The translations under genes and the position numbers were made by a program. A stretch of 18,565 nucleotides of DNA, taken from Acidobacteriaceae bacterium (GTDB lineage Bacteria; Acidobacteriota; Terriglobia; Terriglobales; Acidobacteriaceae). Shown piece after piece: positions 1 through 8,017 of the stretch. Every line of letters begins with the position of its first letter. Position 1 is the stretch's first letter. The stretch lies in assembly GCA_003165095.1 (NCBI GenBank), contig PLSH01000412.1, positions 7,071 to 25,635 on the forward strand, in the 5' to 3' direction. Under the pieces are notes generated by a model. The model was not told the DNA's origin and searched no databases. It saw only the letters and a program-made list of their open reading frames with translations.

Positions 1-287
1 TCGAATTGCAGGGTGACCGAGGCGCTGCCCAGCGAACTCGAAGAGGTCATTTCAGTCACGCCGGCAATCTGGCTGAATTGGCGCTCCAACGGAGTTGCAA
101 TGGACGAAGCAATGATCTCGGGGCTTCCACCGGGCAAACTGGCAGAGACCGAGATGGTAGGAAAGTCGACTTGCGGCAACGGAGAAACCGGCAGGACGTT
201 GAAGGCGATGATTCCAACCAGGACAATGCCTGCGGTCAGCAGGGTTGTTGCTACCGGGCGGCGGATGAAGGGGGCGGATATATTCAT
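1..287 (-). CDS. RND efflux permease, MdtC-like (N-terminal part only)
   Basis: This is the start of a second inner-membrane RND drug/proton antiporter; only 95 complete codons lie in the window and the rest runs off the left edge. The protein begins [20 protein letters not shown], followed by a first membrane helix and [12 protein letters not shown]. This is the typical opening of MdtB/MdtC/AcrB-type pumps, where the equivalent is 'FI.RPV...L...PV..LP.VDFP'. It closely parallels the neighbouring permease, so the two are paralogues like MdtB and MdtC. The ATG overlaps the TGA of the upstream permease (ATGA, 284-287), and a GGAGG ribosome binding site sits at 292-296. Translational coupling is therefore likely. 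By analogy with MdtABC it would form a mixed trimer with the first permease. Family assignment is firm; the MdtC role is inferred from gene order. Confidence 0.93.
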   Translation of the reverse strand, partial: MNISAPFIRRPVATTLLTAGIVLVGIIAFNVLPVSPLPQVDFPTISVSASLPGGSPEIIASSIATPLERQFSQIAGVTEMTSSSSLGSASVTLQF

Positions 288-3200
288 ATTCCCTCCGCCG
301 GCCGCGGCTCGATTCCGGAGTCAATGCTTTTGGTCGAGCGGCTGAAGCGATGCCCGATGCGATCGAAGAAGATATAGATGACCGGAGTGGTGTAGAGCGT
401 GAGCACCTGGCTAAGCAGCAGTCCGCCAACCATGGCAATGCCCAGCGGGCGCCTCAGCTCCGAGCCCATGCCCTGGCCCACTGCCAATGGAATACCCGCC
501 AGCAGCGCGGCCATGGTGGTCATCATGATGGGGCGAAACCGCAGCAGGCAGGCATCGTAAATGGCATCCGTTGCGCTTTTTCCGTGCTCTCGCTCTCCCT
601 CCATCGCAAAGTCCACCATCATGATGCCGTTTTTCTTCACAATTCCAATCAGCAGGATGATTCCGATGATGGCGACGACGCTGAGATCCTGCTTGAAAAG
701 GATGAGGGCCAGCAAGGCGCCAACGCCGGCCGACGGCAGCGTGGAGAGAATCGTGATGGGATGAATGAAGCTCTCGTAAAGGATGCCGAGAACAATGTAA
801 ACCGCGGCCAGCGCGGCGAGAATCAGCAGACCTTCATTGGACAGCGAGCCCTGAAATGCGGCCGCGGTCCCCTGGAATCCATATTGAACGCTGGCCGGCA
901 TGTTCAACTTTGTTTGAGCATTTTCGATTTCACTAATCGCGCCGCCCAGCGCGGCGTTGGGAGCCAGGTTGAACGAGACGGTGACTTCAGGAAACTGGCC
1001 CTGGTGATTGATCGAGAGCGATTCGGTCCCTTTCTCAAGATGAGTAAACGCACTGAGCGGCACGGCATTGGATGGCACTGAACTGGAGGTTGCATTGCCG
1101 GCTGCGCTTGCGGAGCCGTTGCTGCTGGCGCCGATGCCGGAGGTTATGGCGTTCGAGGGCGCGGTGAGCACCTCGGAGGATGGAGTGTACGCCACTGTAC
1201 TGGTGGTCGCATTCGAGCCTGCGGACGAAGATCCGGAGGACGCATAAGTGGAGGAGGCGGCCGGGCCCGAAGTCCCCGAGGAGGTATTGGTCTGGATAAA
1301 CAGATCCTGGAGTTTGCCCGGACCTTGCTGAACACTTGGAGAAGCTTCCAGGATCACGTGATACTGGTTCAACTGGGTATACATTGTGTTGATCTGGCGC
1401 TGCCCATACGCGTCATAAAGCGTGCTGTCGATGGTGGACGGCGCAATGCCGAGGCGAGACGCGGTAACGCGATCGATCACCAGCGACACCGCAAGACCCC
1501 CGGTTTGCTGGTCGGTGGCTACATCGGCAAGCTGAGGCAGCTTTTGCATCTCGGCAACGAGACGGCCGCTCCACAAATCCAACTCATTGGGATCGGAGTC
1601 TTCCAGCGTGTACTGGTACTGGGTGCGGCTCACGCGGTCGTCCACAGTGATGTTCTGCACGGGTTCCATGTAGAGTACGGTGCCCTGCACGGCCTTCAGA
1701 CTCGTTTGCAGCCTGCGAATCACGTCGGAGGCGCTCATGTTGCGCACGTTCAGCGGCTTGAGGTTGATTGACATCCGTCCGCTATTCAGGGTGGTATTGG
1801 TTCCATCCGCACCGATAAATGAGGACAGGCTCTCGACTGCCGGATCCTGAAGGATGACGTGAGCCAATTGCTGCTGTTTCTGCTCCATGGCCGCAAAGGA
1901 AATCGTCGCCGGGGCTTGCGAGATGCCCTGAATTTCGCCCGTATCCTGAGTGGGAAAGAATCCTTTGGGAATAATGATGTAGAGGAAAATCGTGAGGACC
2001 AGGGTGGCGGCGGCAACAAGCAACGTGATGGTCTGGTAGCCGAGCACGAACTTCAGCGTTCTGCCGTAAAATGCGATGACGTTTGTGAAAACGCGCTCCG
2101 AAGCCTTGAAAAAGCGGCCCTGTTGTTCTTCTGGAGTGCGGCGCAGGATGCGCGAGCACATCATGGGCGTCAGGGTGAGGGAAACTACGGCAGACAGGAT
2201 GATGGTGACGGCCAGGGTGACTGCGAATTCACGAAAGAGACGGCCGATGACACCGCCCATGAAGAGCAGCGGAATGAGCACTGCGATCAACGAGACGGTA
2301 AGAGAAATAATGGTGAAGCCGATCTGCTCCGCACCCTTCATCGCCGCCTTCATGGGCGAGTCCCCGGCCTCGAGATAGCGCGTAATGTTTTCGATCATCA
2401 CGATCGCGTCATCCACCACGAACCCGGTGGAGATGGTGAGCGCCATCAGCGAAAGATTGTCGAGACTGTAGCCGAGCATGTACATGGCGCCGAAAGTTCC
2501 CACCAGCGAAACGGGCACGGCAATGCTGGGGATGATGGTGGCGTAAAAATTGCGCAGAAATAGAAAGATGACCATCACGACCAGGGCAACGGTCAGCATC
2601 AACTCAAACTCCACGTCGGAGACGGATGAGTTGATCGCGGTGGTGAGATCGGTAAGCGGTGTTACGCGGATCGAGATCGGCAAGTTTGCTTCAAGCTGAG
2701 GAAGAATTGCCTTGATGGCCTTTACCACGCTGATGGTGTTGGCGCCGGGCTGCCGCTGAATATTGAGGATGACCGCCGGCGTCTCGTTCATCCACGCTGC
2801 CTGCTTGTCGTTCTCGATGCCGTCTACCACCTGCGCAACATTGCTCAACCTGATGGGCGCGCCATTGCGGTAGGCAATCACAACGTTTCGGTAGTCGCCG
2901 CTGGTGGACAACTGATCGTTGGCATTGATCTGGTAATCCTGATGAGGCCCGTCGAAGTTGCCCAGGGCTTGATTGACGCTGGTTTGAGTCAGCGCCGTGC
3001 GCAAATCCTCCATGTTGAGTCCGTAGGACGAGAGCGCCGTGGGGTTGGCCTGAATGCGCACTGCGGGCTTCTGCCCTCCGCTGATGCTCACCAGGCCAAC
3101 CCCGCTCAACTGCGAGAGCTTGGGCGCAAGCCGCGTGTCCACCAGGTCCTCCACCTGTGACAGAGGTATGGAACTGGATGTGATGGCCAGCGTCAGGACC

Positions 3201-3613
3201 GGGGCATCCGCCGGATTTGTCTTGCTGTAAACCGGCGGCGAGGGAAGATTCGAGGGCAGAAAACTCTGCGCGGCGTTAATTGAGGACTGAACCTCTTCTT
3301 CGGCAATGTCGATGTTCAGGGTGAGGTCGAATTGCAGCACGATGACCGACGAACCGCCGGAACTGGTCGAGGTCATCTGGCTGAGGCCCTGCAATTGGCC
3401 AAACTGGCGCTCAAGAGGAGCAGTGACCGTGGTAGCCATCACGTCCGGGCTGGCGCCGGGATAGAAGGTGAGCACCTGGATGGTGGGATAGTCTACTTCG
3501 GGCAAGGCGGACACCGGCAGCAGGGTATACGCAACGATGCCCACCAGCAGGATTGCGGCCATCAGCAGCGAGGTTGCAACAGGACGCTGAATGAATGGCC
3601 CGGAAGGGTTCAC
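284..3613 (-). CDS. RND efflux permease, MdtB-like, with an unusual low-complexity insert
   Basis: A 1109-residue inner-membrane RND antiporter that would export drugs or other amphiphiles using the proton gradient, together with the adaptor and an outer-membrane TolC-type channel (not in the window). It starts [19 protein letters not shown] with the first helix, and helices 2-4 carry [12 protein letters not shown]. Asp401 and Asp402 match the proton-relay pair of AcrB. A late helix has [15 protein letters not shown], whose second Lys matches the relay lysine. The start codon is GTG at 3613, overlapping the adaptor stop as GTGA, with GAAGG 9 nt upstream. Normal family length is about 1040 residues. 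The excess is a 74-residue Ser/Gly/Thr/Ala-rich stretch (residues 777-850) placed just before [12 protein letters not shown], in the periplasmic part. RND identity is certain; the substrate is unknown. Confidence 0.95.
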   Translation of the reverse strand: MNPSGPFIQRPVATSLLMAAILLVGIVAYTLLPVSALPEVDYPTIQVLTFYPGASPDVMATTVTAPLERQFGQLQGLSQMTSTSSGGSSVIVLQFDLTLNIDIAEEEVQSSINAAQSFLPSNLPSPPVYSKTNPADAPVLTLAITSSSIPLSQVEDLVDTRLAPKLSQLSGVGLVSISGGQKPAVRIQANPTALSSYGLNMEDLRTALTQTSVNQALGNFDGPHQDYQINANDQLSTSGDYRNVVIAYRNGAPIRLSNVAQVVDGIENDKQAAWMNETPAVILNIQRQPGANTISVVKAIKAILPQLEANLPISIRVTPLTDLTTAINSSVSDVEFELMLTVALVVMVIFLFLRNFYATIIPSIAVPVSLVGTFGAMYMLGYSLDNLSLMALTISTGFVVDDAIVMIENITRYLEAGDSPMKAAMKGAEQIGFTIISLTVSLIAVLIPLLFMGGVIGRLFREFAVTLAVTIILSAVVSLTLTPMMCSRILRRTPEEQQGRFFKASERVFTNVIAFYGRTLKFVLGYQTITLLVAAATLVLTIFLYIIIPKGFFPTQDTGEIQGISQAPATISFAAMEQKQQQLAHVILQDPAVESLSSFIGADGTNTTLNSGRMSINLKPLNVRNMSASDVIRRLQTSLKAVQGTVLYMEPVQNITVDDRVSRTQYQYTLEDSDPNELDLWSGRLVAEMQKLPQLADVATDQQTGGLAVSLVIDRVTASRLGIAPSTIDSTLYDAYGQRQINTMYTQLNQYHVILEASPSVQQGPGKLQDLFIQTNTSSGTSGPAASSTYASSGSSSAGSNATTSTVAYTPSSEVLTAPSNAITSGIGASSNGSASAAGNATSSSVPSNAVPLSAFTHLEKGTESLSINHQGQFPEVTVSFNLAPNAALGGAISEIENAQTKLNMPASVQYGFQGTAAAFQGSLSNEGLLILAALAAVYIVLGILYESFIHPITILSTLPSAGVGALLALILFKQDLSVVAIIGIILLIGIVKKNGIMMVDFAMEGEREHGKSATDAIYDACLLRFRPIMMTTMAALLAGIPLAVGQGMGSELRRPLGIAMVGGLLLSQVLTLYTTPVIYIFFDRIGHRFSRSTKSIDSGIEPRPAEGI
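1064..1285 (-). other. 74-residue Ser/Gly/Thr/Ala-rich insertion inside the RND permease
   Basis: Residues 777-850 of the permease are low complexity, with 24 serines in 74 residues plus many Gly, Thr, Ala and Asn. The stretch is almost free of charged residues (one Glu). It separates [10 protein letters not shown] from [12 protein letters not shown]; in MdtB/MdtC and AcrB these two segments are joined by only a few residues. The reading frame stays open across it, so it is an insertion rather than a frameshift. By comparison with AcrB the site lies near the boundary between the TolC-docking and porter subdomains on the periplasmic side. It is probably a flexible surface loop; that role is inference. 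Confidence 0.8.
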
Positions 3614-4854
3614 GGAGTATTGCCTTCAATGGGATTGGTTGCAGGCGCCTGCTTCACCACGGTGACCTTGCTGCCGCTCTGCAGCTTCTCAAAGCTGCTG
3701 GTGGCCACAACCTCGCCGGGATTGATTCCCTGCACTGCGGTCATTCCGCCATCCGCAACCCCCGTCGTGATGTTACGCACGCTCGCTGTTCCGTTTGCAA
3801 TCACATAGAGGAAGGTCACCTGGCCGTTGTGCTGAACGGAGGCGGTGGGAACCAGCGTGACGCCATTGAGCGTATTCACCAGCAACCTGGTGTTGACAAA
3901 CTGGTTTGGAAAGAGCGCTCCGTTCTTATTATCGAAGAGGGCGCGCAACTTCACCGTTCCCGTCGTCGTGTCTATCTGATTGTCGATGGTGAACAATTTG
4001 CCGGTGGCTATTTTGGTGGTCTGAGAGCGATCCATTGCCTCTACGGGCAGTGTATGCATCTGCTTCATCCGCGCCTGTACCTGTCCCAGGCTGTCTTCTG
4101 CCATGGTGAAGATCACGGTCGTGGGTTGCACCTGGGTAATGACCACCAGGACGGTACTTCCGCCCGCCTGAACCACGTTTCCGGGGTCGACCAGCCGAAG
4201 ACCTGCACGGCCGGCAATGGGCGAGGTGATGTGGCAGTAATTGAGCTGGGCCTGATCGTAATTCAATGTGCCTTGATCGTTCTTGACCGTGCCCTGGTCC
4301 TGAAGCGCAATTTTTTCCTGGTCATCCAGCAGCTGCTTCGGGATTCCGTTTTGTGCCCACGCCGTTCGATAGCGGTCCAGATCCATCTGGGCCTGCGCCA
4401 GGACATTGGTGTCGCGATCCAGCGCGCCCTCGGCCTGCAGTAGTTGTGCCTGGTAGGGTTGCGGGTCGATGTCGATCAGCGCATCGCCTTTTTTGAGCAG
4501 TTGGCCCTCCTGATAGTGCACTGCAGTGATCGTTCCGCTGGCCTGCGCGGTGATGGAGGACGTGTAGACCGGAGTTACCGTGCCGATGGAATCGAGGTAG
4601 ATGCCGATTTGACCCTTTGTGGCCGCCGTGGCCGTGGCCGTGACGGAGGGACTTTTTGCAGCCTGCGCAGCCTTCGCAGCGGCTGCCTTGGCGTGATTAT
4701 GGTAGATCACAAGAAAAACAACCACGGCCAGAAGCAGCAGAAGAAGCACGCAGGTCCACACGAACCAGCGCTTTCGATACCAGGGAACCGGCGCAGACAG
4801 TTGGTGATCTGCGCCAACATGGTGACGATCTGAATTGTCTTCGATTTCGGACAT
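3610..4854 (-). CDS. RND efflux membrane-fusion (adaptor) protein, MdtA-like
   Basis: This 414-residue periplasmic adaptor would bridge the RND permease and an outer-membrane channel. An N-terminal cytoplasmic stretch is followed by one membrane anchor (about residues 30-51), then an Ala/Lys-rich linker. The first lipoyl half-motif is around 100-130 (ITAQASGTITAVHYQEGQ), and a coiled-coil hairpin of Gln/Ala/Leu-rich repeats spans about 132-205. The second lipoyl half is around 208-235 (ITSPIAGRAGLR...DPGNVV), followed by beta-barrel and membrane-proximal domains. The ATG at 4854 has GGAG at 4861-4864, 6 nt away. The stop TGA overlaps the GTG of the next gene, so this is the first gene of the efflux operon. 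A perfect inverted repeat lies 20-35 nt upstream. No regulator gene is adjacent. Confidence 0.94.
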   Translation of the reverse strand: MSEIEDNSDRHHVGADHQLSAPVPWYRKRWFVWTCVLLLLLLAVVVFLVIYHNHAKAAAAKAAQAAKSPSVTATATAATKGQIGIYLDSIGTVTPVYTSSITAQASGTITAVHYQEGQLLKKGDALIDIDPQPYQAQLLQAEGALDRDTNVLAQAQMDLDRYRTAWAQNGIPKQLLDDQEKIALQDQGTVKNDQGTLNYDQAQLNYCHITSPIAGRAGLRLVDPGNVVQAGGSTVLVVITQVQPTTVIFTMAEDSLGQVQARMKQMHTLPVEAMDRSQTTKIATGKLFTIDNQIDTTTGTVKLRALFDNKNGALFPNQFVNTRLLVNTLNGVTLVPTASVQHNGQVTFLYVIANGTASVRNITTGVADGGMTAVQGINPGEVVATSSFEKLQSGSKVTVVKQAPATNPIEGNTP

Positions 4855-4873
4855 GCAGAGCTCCGCGCGCAGT

Positions 4874-4889
4874 CACATTCGGTAATGTG
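4874..4889. promoter_or_regulatory. Perfect inverted repeat upstream of the efflux operon (candidate operator)
   Basis: CACATT-CGGT-AATGTG is a perfect palindrome with 6-bp arms and a 4-bp centre. It starts 20 bp upstream of the adaptor start codon, before its ribosome binding site. RND operons are commonly repressed by TetR-family proteins that bind palindromes of about this size near the promoter, so an operator is plausible. No TetR gene is present in the window, and no clear -35/-10 pair was recognised around it. The site could instead form a small RNA hairpin in the leader. Confidence 0.4.
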
Positions 4890-4968
4890 CTCCTCGCAGA
4901 ATCGCTGGAAATCGGAGCAAATGTCTGGTCTGTTTTGCTCATATTTGAAGACCTACGGAGGTGAGAAC

Positions 4969-5193
4969 ATGATTGACGGCAAGCATGAACTGAAGCCGTC
5001 GGATCGCAATGGGGAGGTGCTGGGGCGGGGTGCTGTCGAGTCACCGTCAAACCGGAAATCAGTACTTCACAACCGGCCAGCAGGCCGCCATCCAGGCGCT
5101 ATTCCATTCAAGGACCCTGCGGCGTTTTTTTTGAGGACCGGCCGGATGCCGGGGCCAAGTGTCTGGTCTTCAATAAGCGAATTGGTCTGTTGA
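4969..5193 (+). CDS. Candidate small protein, 74 aa, unknown
   Basis: This is a short open frame starting ATG at 4969, preceded by an excellent ribosome binding site (CGGAGGTGAG, 4956-4965, 3-8 nt before the ATG depending on where pairing is counted). The product begins MIDGKHELKPSDRNGEVLGR; it is hydrophilic, without a signal peptide, membrane helix or recognisable domain. The first 20 or so codons look codon-like, with G or C frequent in third positions. The second half, running through the eight-T tract into a Phe-Phe-Leu-Arg stretch, looks less like coding DNA. It lies divergent from the efflux operon. It may be a real small gene, the start of a decayed gene, or chance. Confidence 0.28.
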   Translation: MIDGKHELKPSDRNGEVLGRGAVESPSNRKSVLHNRPAGRHPGAIPFKDPAAFFLRTGRMPGPSVWSSISELVC

Positions 5194-5264
5194 CCCTTAG
5201 AAGTCCGGCTTGCCTGTTGAGGCCGGCATGCAGGCGTTGCTGCAACCCGACGGCGCTCTCGAAA

Positions 5265-7715
5265 TCAGCGCGACTCTGCAATCCCCATGGAAGGAACCAC
5301 CTCGAAAGTGGCTTCCTGGCTGGCAAGTGAACTGCCTCCGATCCACACTGTGTATTGGGTCGCCTCGACCGTTGGCTTGTTTTCCAGGTTGAAGAAAGAA
5401 AGCTCCTTGAATCCCAGTTGGAAGCTCACTTGCTTCGCTTCGCCAGGCGCAAGCGTGACTCGCTCAAATCCCTTGAGGCTTCTTACCGGCTGCTCAATGC
5501 TTGCGCCCAGGTTGCGCACGTAGCATTGAACAACCTCGGTTGCCGTGCGGTTCCCGGTGTTGCTCACCGTCGCCGTTGCTTCAATGAGAGTTTTACCGCG
5601 GTTCGCGAGGGCCTGCGGCAGCGGGATGCTGCTCCTCGACACCTTGACGTCGTTGTAGGAGAAGCTGGAGTAGGAAAGCCCGTAGCCAAAGGGAAACAGA
5701 GCGCTGTTGGGGACGTCGATATAGCGGGAAAAGAACCGCGTGTCGCCGCCAGGCGGCTGGGAGAGGTCAATCCCTGTGGGAGGCCGTCCGGTTGGGAGAT
5801 AGTTGTAATAGAGCGGCTCCTGTCCGACGGCGCGCGGGAAGCTCATGGGCAGCTTGCCACTGGGCGACACATCTCCATAGAGAACATTCGCGATGGCGTG
5901 CCCAGCCTCAGTTCCGGGAAACCAGACCTCCAGGATTGCAGGAACGTGTACGGCTGCCCAGTCGAGGACCAGCGGACGGCCGGAGAAAACGAGCAGAACC
6001 ACCGGCTTGCCCACAGCAACGACGGCCTCAAGAAGCTGTTGCTGGCTGCCCGGAAGATCAAGATATGCGCGAGAGCGCGCCTCGCCGCTCATGTTGCTCG
6101 ATTCTCCAAGCGCGAGGATGACCACATCCGCTGCGCGGGCCGCTTCGACGGCTGCTTGAAAACCAGCTTGCGAGGTGCTATCGAATTCGGCTCCTTTGGA
6201 ATAGACCAGGACGCCCCCCAATTGCTGTACACGTTGTTCCATCGCCTGCCGAAGTGTGATGGTGTCCTGATCGTTTCCGGCGCCGCCCAGGGCTCCAATC
6301 ATATCTTCCTTGTCGTCAGCGAGCGGTCCGATGAGCGCGACCCGATTTCGTGTTGGCAAGAGCGGAAGCAACGGCGCGCCGTCAGCAATTTTGTCGTTCT
6401 GAAGCAGGACAAGAGACTCTTCAGCCGCTTTGCCCACCAGCGGCCTGTTTTTGGCAACGGCAGCCGTTACTTCCACGCCTTCGGCGTAAGGACGCTCAAA
6501 CAGGCCGGTGGCGAATTTCACCCGCAGCACACGCCGCACCGCCTCATCGACCACCGCCATTGGGACTTGGCCGGAACGAATGAGCTCCGGCAACTGCGTA
6601 TCGTAGAAGTGCGACATCATGTCAACATCCACTCCTGCGGTAATAGCCTTCCGCGTTGCAGTGGCGGCATCGAGCGCAATGCCGTGGTTGATCAGTTCCA
6701 TGACTGCGGTGTAGTCGCTGACAACAAAGCCATTGAAGCCCCACTCCCCGCGCAGGACCTGGGCAAGAAGAAACGGATTGGCGCTTGAGGGCACGCCATT
6801 GAGGGAGTTGAAGGCGCTCATGATGGTGGCTGCGCCGGCCTCGACAGCGGCGTGGTAAGGAGGCAGGTAGACCTGGCGGAGACGGATCTCGGACATGTCT
6901 GTTGTGTTGTATTCGCGGCCTGCCTCGGCGGCTCCGTAAGCGGCGAAATGCTTCACCGAAGCGGCGACGCTGCCCGGCTTCGAGAGGTCGTCGCCCTGGT
7001 AGCCGCGAATGTAGGCCCGGGCCATGGCAGCGCCCAGATAGGGGTCTTCACCGGCGCCTTCCACCGTCCTTCCCCAGCGGGGATCGCGGCTGATGTCGAC
7101 CATCGGGGAGTAAAACCAGCGAACGCCCGCGGTGGAAGCCTCCTGGGCAGCCATGTGCGAGAGGTCGGTGACCAGCTGCGGGTCGAAGCTGGCAGCCAGG
7201 CCCAGAGGCACCGGATAGATGGTGCGAAAACCGTGAATGACATCCGCGCCGAAGAGCAGGGGAATGTGCAGACGGCTCTGGTCCACAGCCAGGTGCTGAT
7301 AGGTGTTGGTTCGCGCTGCGCCGATGGTGTTGAGCATGGAACCAAGCCGGCCGGTGGCAGCTAGTTGCATGGCATTCACAGGATGAGCGACCAGAGGGTT
7401 CACGGCTGCAATCGCGCCCGGCTTGCCGGCATCCGGTTGCGGCGGGGGCGTCACTGCCTGAGGAGCATCTTCGGTGTCGTTGTACTGGACCAGTTGCCCG
7501 ATCTTTTCTTCGAGCGTCATCTGCCGCAACAGGCGATCCACGCGGGCCTCAATCTCTGGATCGGCGAGCTGAGCGTTCGATGGATGCGTGACTTTGCCCG
7601 CATCGTGCGTAGAGGCGGGCAGAGCGGCTTGTGCCGCGGCATGTGGAACGCATCCAGCCGCTATCAGGCAGAGAGCGGCGCAGGCAAGGCAGCGTTTCAA
7701 ATTCATTCGCAACAC
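5265..7715 (-). CDS. Secreted GH3 beta-glucosidase (BglX-type)
   Basis: A glycoside hydrolase family 3 enzyme of 816 residues that would remove terminal beta-glucosyl residues from oligosaccharides outside the cytoplasm. It has an N-terminal signal (LKRCLACAALCLIAAGC), then the GH3 barrel with SPMVDISRDPRWGRTVEG, VKHFAAYG and the nucleophile motif GFVVSDYTA (Asp334). The alpha/beta sandwich domain carries ALGESSNMSGEARSR and the substrate-side Glu. The C-terminal fibronectin-III-like domain spans roughly the last 120 residues. I chose the GTG at 7715 because GGAG lies 7 nt upstream (7723-7726) and it puts the signal peptide at the N-terminus. The frame stays open to an ATG at 7796, and another in-frame ATG is at 7706. 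A lipobox-like AAGC could lipidate Cys, but an Ala-Gln-Ala cleavage site is also present. It is divergent from the GH144-like gene. Confidence 0.93.
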   Translation of the reverse strand: MLRMNLKRCLACAALCLIAAGCVPHAAAQAALPASTHDAGKVTHPSNAQLADPEIEARVDRLLRQMTLEEKIGQLVQYNDTEDAPQAVTPPPQPDAGKPGAIAAVNPLVAHPVNAMQLAATGRLGSMLNTIGAARTNTYQHLAVDQSRLHIPLLFGADVIHGFRTIYPVPLGLAASFDPQLVTDLSHMAAQEASTAGVRWFYSPMVDISRDPRWGRTVEGAGEDPYLGAAMARAYIRGYQGDDLSKPGSVAASVKHFAAYGAAEAGREYNTTDMSEIRLRQVYLPPYHAAVEAGAATIMSAFNSLNGVPSSANPFLLAQVLRGEWGFNGFVVSDYTAVMELINHGIALDAATATRKAITAGVDVDMMSHFYDTQLPELIRSGQVPMAVVDEAVRRVLRVKFATGLFERPYAEGVEVTAAVAKNRPLVGKAAEESLVLLQNDKIADGAPLLPLLPTRNRVALIGPLADDKEDMIGALGGAGNDQDTITLRQAMEQRVQQLGGVLVYSKGAEFDSTSQAGFQAAVEAARAADVVILALGESSNMSGEARSRAYLDLPGSQQQLLEAVVAVGKPVVLLVFSGRPLVLDWAAVHVPAILEVWFPGTEAGHAIANVLYGDVSPSGKLPMSFPRAVGQEPLYYNYLPTGRPPTGIDLSQPPGGDTRFFSRYIDVPNSALFPFGYGLSYSSFSYNDVKVSRSSIPLPQALANRGKTLIEATATVSNTGNRTATEVVQCYVRNLGASIEQPVRSLKGFERVTLAPGEAKQVSFQLGFKELSFFNLENKPTVEATQYTVWIGGSSLASQEATFEVVPSMGIAESR

Positions 7716-8017
7716 AAAATTTCTCCAGGATGCGGCCACTCGATCGCGCGCCGAATTCCAACCCGCGCAGAGTGACAGGAAGCGATCAGGATCCATGCGC
7801 AGCCCCGTTCCGCAAGTGAACTTCTCGATGGTATGCGTAGCTGACTTGACATCGGTGGCGCACCAGATGCGCTCAACAATTCTCTCACCCTTCGCGAATA
7901 AGAATGGTCAAATGGGAACAGTACCAGTTTGGCGGCGTTGGCCACAATCTTGCAGGGGTAAACTTTGTCTGAGAGGAGATGGATGAAGTCTGCCTGAGAG
8001 GTGATCGCGAGGAACAA
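7716..8017. other. Divergent intergenic region between the GH3 and GH144-like genes
   Basis: About 300 bp that must carry both promoters. A TTGACA sequence occurs at 7846-7851 on the plus strand, but no matching -10 was seen 16-18 bp downstream. The sequence CTGAGAGG is repeated at 7969 and 7994, flanking an alternative upstream ATG (7979) of the GH144-like gene. No clear shared palindromic operator was recognised. Confidence 0.45.

Larger units (their letters stand above)
4855..5264. other. 410-bp intergenic region between the efflux operon and the GH3 gene
   Basis: The region lies upstream of the leftward efflux operon and downstream of the leftward GH3 gene. It should therefore contain the efflux promoter and the GH3 transcript end. 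It holds the palindrome at 4874-4889, a strong ribosome-binding-site-like sequence at 4956-4965 in front of a small plus-strand ORF, and a run of eight T at 5125-5132. A weak 5-bp GC stem (5084-5088 with 5119-5123) precedes that T run on the plus strand, which is too poor to call a terminator. The word TGTCTGGTCT occurs twice (4923 and 5160). No terminator for the GH3 gene was recognised. Confidence 0.5.

Noticed and set aside
350..1081. 243-codon plus-strand open frame inside the RND permease gene
   Set aside because: It is antisense to a certain RND coding region, and its Gln/His/Arg-rich composition is typical of a GC-rich shadow frame.
1859..2563. 234-codon plus-strand frame opposite the RND permease
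   Set aside because: It is antisense to conserved pump helices and has no ribosome binding site or domain.
3595..4443. 282-codon plus-strand frame opposite the adaptor gene
   Set aside because: The adaptor on the other strand has clear family motifs; this frame shows none.
5084..5132. GC stem followed by eight T on the plus strand as a terminator
   Set aside because: The stem is only 5 bp with a loop near 30 nt, and no confident plus-strand gene ends before it.
5355..6788. 477-codon plus-strand frame opposite the GH3 gene
   Set aside because: The GH3 frame carries all family motifs; the antisense frame reflects high GC and biased third positions.
7846..7851. TTGACA as the -35 of a promoter for the GH144-like gene
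   Set aside because: No -10-like hexamer lies 16-18 bp downstream.
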